From assembly GCA_031253995.1 (NCBI GenBank), contig JAIRVG010000108.1, positions 1 to 64,000 of the forward strand: a stretch of DNA of 64,000 bases. The letters run 5' to 3'. Below are positions 51,638 through 59,136 of this stretch, piece after piece (positions within the stretch are counted from its first letter, which is position 1; the number at the start of each line of letters is the position of its first letter). Position numbers and translations under genes: made by a program. Below the pieces are notes generated by a model, which did no database searches, had not been told where the DNA came from, and saw only the letters and a list, made by a program, of their open reading frames with translations. Origin of the DNA: Paucimonas sp. Lineage in GTDB: Bacteria; Pseudomonadota; Gammaproteobacteria; Pseudomonadales; Pseudomonadaceae.

Positions 51638-52942
51638 ATGCTCAAATGGTGCTCGCGTTCGATCTTCCTCCAAGTAGTGCTCGGCCTGATGCTCGGCATC
51701 GCCTGCGGTCTGAGCTTCCCCGACCTCTCCCTGCAACTCAAACCCCTTGGTGACGGTTTCATCAAGCTGATCAAGATGCTGATCGGCCTGATCGTGTTCT
51801 GCGTGGTGGTCAGCGGCATCTCCGGTGCCGGCGACCTGAAGAAAGTCGGGCGCATCGGCCTGAAATCGGTGGTCTACTTCGAAATCCTGACCACCATCGC
51901 CCTGGTCCTCGGCCTGGTGCTCGCCTTCAGCACCGGCATCGGCAGCGGTGCCAACATCCATCTGGACCAGCTCTCGACCACCGACGCCGGCGCTCTCGCC
52001 GAACGTGGCCAGCATATCCACAGCACCACCCAGTTCCTCATGGACCTGATCCCCACCTCGGTGATCGGTGCCTTCGCCGACAACAACATCCTCCAGGTCC
52101 TGGTGTTCTCGGTGCTGTTCGGCAGCGCGCTGAACCTTGTGGGCGAGTCCGCCTCGGGCATCTCGCGGCTGATCAACGAGCTGAGCCACGTGATCTTCCG
52201 CATCATGGGCATGATCGTGCGCCTGGCGCCGATCGGCGTGTTCGGCGCCATCGCCTTCACCACCAGCAAGTACGGCCTCGATTCGCTGCAGCACCTGGGC
52301 GGCCTGGTGGCGCTGTTCTACCTGACCTGCGCCGGCTTCGTGCTGCTGATCCTGGGCGTGGTGATGCGCGTGTCGGGCCTGAAGATGCTGCCCTTCCTCA
52401 AGTACCTGCGTGAAGAACTGACCATCGTCCTCGGCACCGCTTCGTCCGACGCCGTGCTGCCGCAGATCATGCGCAAGCTGGAGCACCTGGGCATCGGCAG
52501 CTCCACCGTCGGCCTGGTGATCCCTACCGGCTACTCGTTCAACCTCGATGGCTTCTCCATCTACCTGACCCTGGCCATCGTGTTCATCGCCAACGCCACC
52601 GGCACGCCGCTGGCCATGACCGACCTGCTGACCATCCTCCTGGTGTCGCTGGTAACCTCCAAGGGCGCCCACGGTATCCCGGGGTCGGCCCTGGTGATCC
52701 TCGCCGCGACCCTGACCGCCATCCCGGCGATCCCGGTGGTAGGCCTGGTGCTGGTGCTGGCGGTGGACTGGTTCATGGGTATCGGCCGGGCGCTGACCAA
52801 CCTCATCGGCAACTGCGTGGCCACCGTGGCCATCGCCCGCTGGGAAAAAGACATCGACATGGAGCGTGCGAACAACGTGCTCGCCGGCAAGCAAGGCTAC
52901 GGATTCCAGCCACGCAAGACGGCCCATCAACAAGAGTTCTAA
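51638..52942 (+). CDS. dctA: C4-dicarboxylate:cation symporter, DctA type (DAACS family)
   Basis: A 434-residue inner-membrane transporter with eight membrane segments and two re-entrant hairpins. The substrate-binding motifs are GTASSDAVLPQ (where DctA usually has SSES or SSEA), PTGYSFNLDGFSIYLT, TSKGAHGIPGSALVILAATL and NLIGNCVATVAIARWE. It imports succinate, malate, fumarate or related acids; the Asp in SSD could shift specificity. FadR-type operators lie at its promoter, and a FadR-type regulator follows, rather than the DctB/DctD and sigma-54 system of classical dctA. Confidence 0.88.
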   Translation: MLKWCSRSIFLQVVLGLMLGIACGLSFPDLSLQLKPLGDGFIKLIKMLIGLIVFCVVVSGISGAGDLKKVGRIGLKSVVYFEILTTIALVLGLVLAFSTGIGSGANIHLDQLSTTDAGALAERGQHIHSTTQFLMDLIPTSVIGAFADNNILQVLVFSVLFGSALNLVGESASGISRLINELSHVIFRIMGMIVRLAPIGVFGAIAFTTSKYGLDSLQHLGGLVALFYLTCAGFVLLILGVVMRVSGLKMLPFLKYLREELTIVLGTASSDAVLPQIMRKLEHLGIGSSTVGLVIPTGYSFNLDGFSIYLTLAIVFIANATGTPLAMTDLLTILLVSLVTSKGAHGIPGSALVILAATLTAIPAIPVVGLVLVLAVDWFMGIGRALTNLIGNCVATVAIARWEKDIDMERANNVLAGKQGYGFQPRKTAHQQEF

Positions 52943-52971
52943 GGCATGACTGATATCTCACGGAGCGACAT

Positions 52972-53676
52972 GTGATCACTTCATCGACCGTCGTCAACGC
53001 AGTCGTCGACAAACTGCGCCAGGCCCTGGCCCGTGGACAGTGGCGCTCCGGCGAGATGCTCCCGGGGCAGCGCGAGCTGGCCGAGCAACTGGGCATCAGC
53101 CGGCCGAGCCTGCGCGAAGCGGTAACCGTGCTGGAAACCCTCGGCCTGGTGCGCTCGATGCCCGGCAAGGGCGTGCTGGTGCTCGACGCCGACAGCGCCG
53201 AGCCGGTGCTGGTCCCGGCCGCGGTGGCCGAGGCCAGCCTGGAAGATGTGTTGCAACTGCGCTACACCCTGGAACCCTTCATCGTCGGGCTGGTGGCGCA
53301 ATCCATCAGCAGCCAGGAAACCGGGCAACTGCGCCTGACCCTGATGGACATGCGCGAAGCCCTCGACGCCGACGATGCCGAGGCCGGGGTCAGGGCCTAC
53401 ATCGCCTTCCACGAGGCGCTGTTCGCCCTGACCTCCAACCCGATCTTCCAGAGCGTGGTGCAGCAGACCAGCAACGCCCTCAAGCAGAGTGCCCAGGTGC
53501 TGCGCAAGTCGCCGGAGCACCTGGCCGCGCGGCTGGAAGAGAACGAGGCCGTGGTGCGCGCCATCCGCAACAAGGACAGCGCCCAGGCCAGCGCGCAGAT
53601 GCGCCGGCACATCCTCCAGGAAGGCCGGCGTATGGGCATCGAACTGAAGATCCCGGACGAGCAGCCGGGTCACTGA
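52972..53676 (+). CDS. GntR-family (FadR subfamily) transcriptional regulator
   Basis: A 234-residue regulator starting at a GTG with ACGGAG 7 bases upstream. The N-terminal winged HTH contains RSGEMLPGQRELAEQLGISRPSLREAVTVLETLGLV; the C-terminal FCD effector domain (about residues 80-215) has the metal-ligand pattern with AFHEALFALTSNP and RRHILQEGRRM. It follows the DctA-type gene by 29 bases and is the probable ligand of the GGT-N3-ACC sites upstream of it. Confidence 0.9.
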   Translation: MITSSTVVNAVVDKLRQALARGQWRSGEMLPGQRELAEQLGISRPSLREAVTVLETLGLVRSMPGKGVLVLDADSAEPVLVPAAVAEASLEDVLQLRYTLEPFIVGLVAQSISSQETGQLRLTLMDMREALDADDAEAGVRAYIAFHEALFALTSNPIFQSVVQQTSNALKQSAQVLRKSPEHLAARLEENEAVVRAIRNKDSAQASAQMRRHILQEGRRMGIELKIPDEQPGH

Positions 53677-53692
53677 CTCCAGGAGCGCGAGC

Positions 53693-54355
53693 ATGAACAC
53701 CTCCCTGCCCTTTCTCATGGCCGGCGGCGGACGCCGGATGTCCGCGGAAGAGATCTATCCGCAGTTGTTCGACGCCATCCTCGAACAGCGCCTGACCCCG
53801 GGTACGCCGTTGACCGAACTGGCCCTCGGCGAGGCGTTCGGCGTCAGCCGCACGGTGATCCGCCGGGTGCTGGGGCGTTTGTCGGACCAGCAGGTGATCG
53901 TCCAGCGCCCGGCCCACACCGCGCGCCTGGCGGCGCCGGATCCGGAGCAGGCGCGGCAGGTGTTGAGCGCGCGGCGGCTGGCGGAAACCACCCTGATCGA
54001 ACTGGCCGCGCAGCGTTCGCGGCCGGGGCAACTGCGCCAGTTGCGCGAGCTGATCGCCCGCGAGCGCCTGAGCCACGAACAGGGCCAGCGCTGCACGGCG
54101 ATCCGCCTTGGCGGCGAGTTCCACCTGAAGCTGGCGGAAATCGCCGACAACGCGCCGCTGACGCGGTTTCTCAATGGCCTGGTGCCGATGACCTCGCTGA
54201 TCATCGCCAAGTATGAGCAGCATGGTTGCGAGCATTGCGCCTGGGAAGAACATGCGGCGCTGGTGGATGCGCTGGAGGACGGTGACAGCGAGGCGGCGCT
54301 GCGGTTGATGCATCTGCACCTGGACCGGATCGAGGCCAAGCTGGAGCTGGATTAA
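53693..54355 (+). CDS. GntR-family (FCD) transcriptional regulator
   Basis: A 220-residue second GntR regulator 16 bases after the first. The HTH lies at about residues 25-80 (LTPGTPLTELALGEAFGVSRTVIRRVLGRLSDQQVI) and the FCD domain has AIRLGGEFHLKLAEIADNAPL and ALRLMHLHLDRIEAKL. It probably acts on a different target from its neighbour, or both act on the transporter. AGGAGCG precedes the ATG. Confidence 0.88.
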   Translation: MNTSLPFLMAGGGRRMSAEEIYPQLFDAILEQRLTPGTPLTELALGEAFGVSRTVIRRVLGRLSDQQVIVQRPAHTARLAAPDPEQARQVLSARRLAETTLIELAAQRSRPGQLRQLRELIARERLSHEQGQRCTAIRLGGEFHLKLAEIADNAPLTRFLNGLVPMTSLIIAKYEQHGCEHCAWEEHAALVDALEDGDSEAALRLMHLHLDRIEAKLELD

Positions 54356-54440
54356 GCGATCCAGAGGTTTGCGCAGACCTTGTGCGGGTTTACCGGATCG
54401 CCGGACCGCCGCGATTACGGTGGTGAATCCACTGACGCAA

Positions 54441-54466
54441 TCGCGGGTAAACCCGCTCCCACAGGG
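54441..54466. repeat. REP element
   Basis: TCGCGGGTAAACCCGCTCCCACAGGG, the P. putida-type REP head with the palindrome GCGGGTAAACCCGC. A partial inverted copy (TGTGCGGGTTTACC) lies about 50 bases upstream at 54381-54394, so this is a REP pair between convergent genes. Confidence 0.82.
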
Positions 54467-54484
54467 TCCTACTGAGTCAATGAG

Positions 54485-55540
54485 TTAATTGTTGGCCCGG
54501 TTCGCCGGGCTTTCGTGATTGGACCAGTCCACCAGCAGGCTGTACCCCACCGCCAGCAAGGTCGGCCCGATGAACAGGCCGATGAAGCCGAACGCCAGCA
54601 ACCCGCCGAACACCCCGAGCAGCACGATCACCAGCGGCAGGTCGCCGCCACGGCTGATCAAGTAGGGTTTGAGCACGTTGTCCACGCCGCTGATGATGAA
54701 GGTGCCCCAGATCCCGAGGAACACCGCCATCCCGTACTCGCCCTGCCAGGCCAGCCAGGCGGTGGCGGGAATCCAGGCCAGCGGCGGGCCCATGGGGATC
54801 AGGCTGAGCATGAAGGTGACCAGGCCGAGGACCAGCGCCCCCGGTACCCCGGCGATGAGGAAACCGATCAGCGCCAGCAGCGCCTGCGCCGCGGCGGTGC
54901 CGATCACGCCGTTGACCACCCGCTGCACCGTGCCCGCCACCAGCCCCAGGTAGTACGGGCCACGATCACCGACCAGACGCTCCAGCAGGCGCAGGACGAA
55001 AGCCGACAGGCGCGGCCCGTCGCGATAGAAGAAGAACACGAAGACCAGGCTGAGGATCAGCTCGACGATGCCGCTGCCGATCTGCGCACTACGCGCCAGC
55101 AGCCAGTTGCCGACCTGGCCCAGGTAGGGCTTTACCGTGGCCAGCAAGGCGGCGCCCTGCTGGTCGATGGTGTTCCAGTAGCCCACCAGGCGCTCGCCCA
55201 CCAGCGGTACGCTGCCGAGCCAGGCTGGCGGGTCCGGCAGACCGTCGACCTGCACGTCGCGGACGAAGGCGGTTGCGTCGCGCACGTGGTCGGCGAGGTT
55301 GAAGCCGAGCCAGACCAGCGGCAGCGCCACGAGGATCAGCCAGAGGGTGGTGAGGAAGCCGGCGGCAAGGGTTTCGCGACCGCCGCACAGGCGCGTCACC
55401 AGGCGCATCAGCGGCCAGCTGGCGTAGGCCAGGATCGCGCCCCAGAGCAGCGCGGAAATGAACGGGGCCATGACCCACAGGGCGGCGCCCAGGAGTGCCA
55501 GCAGGAGGATCTGCACCAGCAGGCGATCGTTGTTGAGCAT
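54485..55540 (-). CDS. AI-2E-family transporter (YdiK/TqsA type)
   Basis: A 351-residue membrane protein with about seven to eight hydrophobic segments in the AI-2E arrangement: two at the N-terminus, a soluble loop (about residues 90-145), then VFFFYRDGPRLSAF, LALIGFLIAGVPGALVLGLVTFMLSLIPMGP and LGVFGGLLAFGFIGLFIGPTLLAVG. The substrate is unknown; members export varied small molecules, not only autoinducer 2. TAGGAG precedes the ATG, 9 bases after the DUF4892 gene. Confidence 0.88.
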   Translation of the reverse strand: MLNNDRLLVQILLLALLGAALWVMAPFISALLWGAILAYASWPLMRLVTRLCGGRETLAAGFLTTLWLILVALPLVWLGFNLADHVRDATAFVRDVQVDGLPDPPAWLGSVPLVGERLVGYWNTIDQQGAALLATVKPYLGQVGNWLLARSAQIGSGIVELILSLVFVFFFYRDGPRLSAFVLRLLERLVGDRGPYYLGLVAGTVQRVVNGVIGTAAAQALLALIGFLIAGVPGALVLGLVTFMLSLIPMGPPLAWIPATAWLAWQGEYGMAVFLGIWGTFIISGVDNVLKPYLISRGGDLPLVIVLLGVFGGLLAFGFIGLFIGPTLLAVGYSLLVDWSNHESPANRANN

Positions 55541-55549
55541 GGAGGTCTC

Positions 55550-56338
55550 CTAGCGGATCAATTCCACATGCAGCCCCGCAGCCGGCTTGTCACCGGTCTC
55601 CAGCCGCGCCGCGCGCACCCCTGCCCCACTCAACTGCTCACTCCACGCCGGCGCCTTGGCCCCGGTGAGGCTGACCCGCAAACTGCTGTCCAGGTTCAGG
55701 CTGCGCGCCAGCAGCGACACCCACGCCTGCGGCGGCTCGCCGTCGAGGTCCGGGTAATCGAGCTTGCCGGTGCTGCGCAGCTCGCGCAACACCGTGGCCG
55801 GGGTCGGCAGCAGGTCGCCCAGGGGCGCGTCGGCATGGAACTGCTCGACATGCAGGTAGGCGCGCTTGTTGCCGCGGGTGATGGCGTACAGCGCAACCAG
55901 GGTGTCGGGATCGTCGCCGCTGCGGCGCAACAGGATGAACGCCTGGTCCTCGTCCGAACCATACAGCCGCGCATTGGCGAAGATCTCGTTGGCCCACAGG
56001 CTGCTTTCGCCGCAGTCGCGCTTCTCGCACCAGAACAACGGATAGCCGCCGTCGGCCTGCAAGGCCTCGCGGGCGGCGGTGAAGGCCTCGGCGGCGCCGC
56101 GCTCCGGCGGCAGCAGCCAGGTGGTGGAAGTCACCTCGCCACGACTCTCGACCTTGCCATCCATGCGCAACTGGCCGCTGATCTTGCGCAGCGGACCCAG
56201 CGGGTAGACCCGCTCCTGCGTCCTCGCCGGCTGCTGGTCGAACACCTTGGCATCCTGGGGAATCGGCAGCTCGGCGGCGGCATGGGCGACGCCGCTGCCC
56301 AGCAGGAGAACGCAAAGAAGGGAGCGAACGGCACTCAT
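55550..56338 (-). CDS. DUF4892-family exported protein
   Basis: A 262-residue protein with a signal peptide (MSAVRSLLCVLLLGSGVAHA-AA). PIPQDAKVFDQQPARTQERVYPLGPLRKISGQLRMDGKV, FWCEKRDCGESSLWANEIFANARLYG and YAITRGNKRAYLHVEQF are the DUF4892 pattern; two cysteines (WCEKRDC) probably form a disulfide. It is located in the periplasm or outer membrane; function unknown. Cotranscribed with the AI-2E gene. Confidence 0.85.
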   Translation of the reverse strand: MSAVRSLLCVLLLGSGVAHAAAELPIPQDAKVFDQQPARTQERVYPLGPLRKISGQLRMDGKVESRGEVTSTTWLLPPERGAAEAFTAAREALQADGGYPLFWCEKRDCGESSLWANEIFANARLYGSDEDQAFILLRRSGDDPDTLVALYAITRGNKRAYLHVEQFHADAPLGDLLPTPATVLRELRSTGKLDYPDLDGEPPQAWVSLLARSLNLDSSLRVSLTGAKAPAWSEQLSGAGVRAARLETGDKPAAGLHVELIR

Positions 56339-56455
56339 CGGCGAACCCCGCCGGTAACGCCGGCGTGGCCTGGGGAAAGGGGGCGGCTGTGGTGCTGGGT
56401 CATGATTGTCTCCCTGATCAAAACCCGCCAAGCCTCGGCAGTTGCCGGTGACAAG

Positions 56456-57310
56456 TCAAGGCATGGCAAAGAAGCGATTGAAACAGTCTGCAACAAGGAT
56501 TGCGCCGGCTTCATCGTTCAGGTGCAGGTGATGGCCACCCGGCAAATGTTCCAGGGTGAAGGGTAGCTGCTCCAGCAAGGTCGTGTTGCGCGCCAGCATG
56601 CCGTCGTCGGCCACCACCAGGGTGGTCGGGCAGGCGACCCGGCGAACGAAGCTCAGCGCCTGCTCTTCGCTCATGCGCAACGGCGACGGCAGGGTCAGGC
56701 GGCTGTCACTGCGCCAGCTGAAGCCGCCGGGCACCGGCACCAGCCCGCGCTGGGCCAGCAGCTCGGCCGCCTCACGGGTGACGGCGACCATACCCTTCAT
56801 GCGCGCTTCCACCGCCTGCTGCAGCTCGGGATAGACCGACTTGCGCTTGCTGTCGTGACGCAATTGCGCCTCCAGCGCCATGCCCATGCGCTCGGCGGCG
56901 TCCTGTGCCGAGACCCCGGGCGGGATCACCCCGTCGATCAGGGCCAAACGTACGATACGCTCCGGCAGGCTGCCGGCGAGGATCAGCGAGACGATCGCAC
57001 CGAGGGAATGCCCGAGCAGGGAGAAGCGCTCCCAGCCCAGTTGCGCGGCCACCCGCAGCACATCGTGGGCGTAGTCGGCCAGGGCATAGCCGGCCCCCGG
57101 CGGGCGATGGCCGGAGTAACCGTGACCGGCGAAATCCAGGGCGACGATGCGCAAGCCCTGCAGCTTCGGCGCCAGGCGGGCAAAGCTGTTGGCGTTGTCC
57201 AGCCAGCCATGCAGGGCGATCACCGGACGTCCGTCCTCGGGGCCGTAGAGATGCGCGGCCAGTTCGATATGCCCGAGGTCCAGGCGCACTTCCTCGACTT
57301 GATGACTCAT
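56456..57310 (-). CDS. Alpha/beta hydrolase
   Basis: A 284-residue alpha/beta-hydrolase fold. The oxyanion-region motif is LHGWLDNANSFARL, the nucleophile elbow is LGHSLGAIVS (Ser), and the acid and His follow near VVADDGML and PGGHHLHLNDEAG. No signal peptide. The substrate is unknown; the Ser-Asp-His triad is complete. Its start overlaps the stop of the upstream hydrolase gene by 4 bases. Confidence 0.88.
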   Translation of the reverse strand: MSHQVEEVRLDLGHIELAAHLYGPEDGRPVIALHGWLDNANSFARLAPKLQGLRIVALDFAGHGYSGHRPPGAGYALADYAHDVLRVAAQLGWERFSLLGHSLGAIVSLILAGSLPERIVRLALIDGVIPPGVSAQDAAERMGMALEAQLRHDSKRKSVYPELQQAVEARMKGMVAVTREAAELLAQRGLVPVPGGFSWRSDSRLTLPSPLRMSEEQALSFVRRVACPTTLVVADDGMLARNTTLLEQLPFTLEHLPGGHHLHLNDEAGAILVADCFNRFFAMP

Positions 57311-58101
57311 GCCTGCCGCTCCTGCCAGCGCTGGAACACGTCACGGATCAGCCGCGCGGTATCGTCCGGGCGTTCCAGGGGGAACATGTGCCCGCCGGCG
57401 ACGCTGTGGTTCTCTCCCAGCGGCATGCGCCGCACCGCCTGGGCATGGTGGGGGCGGACGATGCGGCTGTCGCTGCCGCGGACCATTGCCAGCGGCACCT
57501 TGAGCTGCCCCGGATGAGCCGGGCGGGTGTGGGGGATGCTGCGGTAGATCTTCATCTCGATGGCCGGGTCGAATCTCAGCCGCCACCCCTCGCCCTCCTG
57601 CTTCAGGCCATGTTGCAGATAGGCCTCCAGGCACTCCGGGTCGAAGGCACGGAACAGCGACTTGCCGGCAAAGTAGGTGCGGGCCTGCTCAAGGTCGTCG
57701 AAGGCCTCGCGGCGCCCGTCGGTACGCCCGGCCGGGGTGATGCGGTCGATGAAGCCGAGGCGCTTGGCCAGGCGGATCAGCCATTGGTCGGCGAGGGTCA
57801 GCACCGGCGAGTCGAGCATCACCACCCCGCGGTACAGCTGCGGACAACGCAGCGCCGCGTGCAGGTGCAGCACACCGCCGAGGGAATGACCGACACCCCA
57901 GACCGGCTCGGGCTGTCGTTCGAGGTGATGGATCAGTTCGTCCACCAGCAGCAGCCAGTTGTCCCCCACCGGAAAGCGCGGGTCATGGGCGTGCTGGGGC
58001 AGGTGCTGGACCTGGTAGTCCGGGGCCAGGCCGGCGAACAGCTTGCCGTAGGTGGCCGAGGGAAAGCCGTTGGCGTGGGCGAAGAAGATCTGTTGCGACA
58101 T
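57307..58101 (-). CDS. Alpha/beta hydrolase
   Basis: A 264-residue alpha/beta-hydrolase fold protein beginning MSQQIFFAHANGFPSATYGKLF. The nucleophile elbow is GVGHSLGGVLHLHAA, and the acid/His region lies near AMVRGSDSRIV and VAGGHMFPLERPD. It is translationally coupled to the next hydrolase; the pair is a common Pseudomonas arrangement. Function unknown. Confidence 0.87.
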   Translation of the reverse strand: MSQQIFFAHANGFPSATYGKLFAGLAPDYQVQHLPQHAHDPRFPVGDNWLLLVDELIHHLERQPEPVWGVGHSLGGVLHLHAALRCPQLYRGVVMLDSPVLTLADQWLIRLAKRLGFIDRITPAGRTDGRREAFDDLEQARTYFAGKSLFRAFDPECLEAYLQHGLKQEGEGWRLRFDPAIEMKIYRSIPHTRPAHPGQLKVPLAMVRGSDSRIVRPHHAQAVRRMPLGENHSVAGGHMFPLERPDDTARLIRDVFQRWQERQA

Positions 58102-58231
58102 GGCGGACGGCCCGGAGCGGAGAAGACTGACAGCGATTGTCCGCAACCGTCCTGGCGCCGGCAATGCCTGTAACGGCCATCGGGGATGGCACTCCGGTCA
58201 GGGGCGTGCGCCGTGGCGCACGGGAGGAGTG

Positions 58232-58576
58232 TCAGAAACCTTCGAAGGAGCGGTGCAGGCAGGCCTGGATGTAGGCCACCTGGTATTCGTAGGCCTCGCG
58301 CACCTGATGGCGCTCCTGTTCGCACAGTTGCGCCCGCTGCAGGGCCAGGCAGGACAGCTGCAGCGTCTTCGCCATCTGCTCGCAAGCCAGCTGGAACTGC
58401 TGCAGTTGCTGGGACTCGCGACGATTGCCATAACGCCGCACCAGGGCATCGAAATGCTGGTCGGCTGCATCGTGCAACACCTGGAATTCGGCGAAATCAA
58501 GATGATTGAAGTTGCACTCGTCCAGTACCTGGCGCAATTCCGTCGAGCGAGCCTGCATGCCGATCCGTCCATTCAT
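58232..58576 (-). CDS. Helical hypothetical protein divergent from the LuxR-type gene
   Basis: A 114-residue cytoplasmic protein, mostly helical and glutamine-rich in the middle (NRRESQQLQQFQLACEQMAKTLQLSCLALQRAQLCEQERHQ). No domain recognised. GAGGA lies 7 bases before the ATG at 58576. It shares a 239-base intergenic region, with two lux-box-like sites, with the divergent LuxR-type gene, which suggests common control. Confidence 0.65.
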   Translation of the reverse strand: MNGRIGMQARSTELRQVLDECNFNHLDFAEFQVLHDAADQHFDALVRRYGNRRESQQLQQFQLACEQMAKTLQLSCLALQRAQLCEQERHQVREAYEYQVAYIQACLHRSFEGF

Positions 58577-58643
58577 GGTCTTGTCCTCGCAAAGAGTGCT
58601 GCTTCTACAAGCCCACGCTAGCAACTCGCCGCAGGTCCAACAA

Positions 58644-58659
58644 CTGACAAAAATATCAG
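58644..58659. promoter_or_regulatory. Lux-box-like site 1
   Basis: CTGACAAAAATATCAG, of the form CT-N12-AG, with flanks AA and GT (AACTG-N10-CAGGT). It is the exact inverse of the site at 58701-58716. Just inside the pair, AGGTACC (58658-58664) and GGTACCT (58678-58684) form a further dyad. Confidence 0.7.
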
Positions 58660-58700
58660 GTACCCCCTGGTGCAAGTGGTACCTGCCATCAAGGTGCCAA

Positions 58701-58716
58701 CTGATATTTTTGTCAG
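58701..58716. promoter_or_regulatory. Lux-box-like site 2
   Basis: CTGATATTTTTGTCAG, the reverse complement of site 1, 57 bases away centre to centre, with the flank giving ACCTG-N10-CAGTT on the minus strand. It lies 99 bases before the LuxR-type gene. The match to the lux/las-rhl box (CT-N12-AG) is good; binding is inferred. Confidence 0.7.
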
Positions 58717-58815
58717 GTTCCAAGCACTGGAAACGGCGATATGGTGTCCGCGTACCGTCCCGGTCGAATCGATACCCAGAAGGATTTTCCATCGAGTCAA
58801 CTCCAGGAGTTCCAC

Positions 58816-59094
58816 ATGTACGCATCATCAACGCTGGGCACTGCCCAGGCCCGCGCCCACGGCGAGCGCGCGCCACTCATCACGCAAGACCTGATCAGAC
58901 TGACCCTGCGGGAAAAGGTGGTGCTGCAGTGGAGTGCCGAAGGCAAGACGTCCTGGGAGATCGCCCACATCCTGCAATGCAGCGAGTCGGCGGTGAACTT
59001 CCACTTCTGCAATATCCGCCGAAAGTTCGGCGTGACCTCGCGCAGCGCGGCGATGCTCAAGGCCCTGGCCCTGGGCCTGATCAAGCTGCGCTGA
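58816..59094 (+). CDS. LuxR-type DNA-binding protein without autoinducer domain
   Basis: A 92-residue protein consisting almost only of a LuxR C-terminal HTH (residues 28-92: LTLREKVVLQWSAEGKTSWEIAHILQCSESAVNFHFCNIRRKFGVTSR...LGLI). GKTSWEI, NFH and NIRRKFGVTSR make it very like the DNA-binding half of LasR/PpuR-type quorum-sensing regulators. The roughly 170-residue AHL-binding domain is absent, and no remnant is visible upstream. AGGAG lies 8 bases before the ATG. It may act without a signal, or as a modulator of full-length LuxR proteins at the nearby lux-box-like sites. Confidence 0.9.
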   Translation: MYASSTLGTAQARAHGERAPLITQDLIRLTLREKVVLQWSAEGKTSWEIAHILQCSESAVNFHFCNIRRKFGVTSRSAAMLKALALGLIKLR

Positions 59095-59104
59095 GCCGCC
59101 CACC

Positions 59105-59127
59105 GGGCCGGCGGACGCCGCCGGCCC
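59105..59127. terminator. Hairpin between convergent genes
   Basis: GGGCCGGCGG and CCGCCGGCCC arms (about 10 bp) around a 3-base loop. It lies between the stops of the LuxR-type gene and the convergent modular gene; no T-tract. Confidence 0.55.
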
Positions 59128-59136
59128 CGGGAAGCC

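Noticed and set aside
58577..58815. A decayed autoinducer-binding domain upstream of the LuxR-type gene.
   Set aside because: No translated frame of this region resembles the AHL-binding fold; it is filled with palindromes instead.
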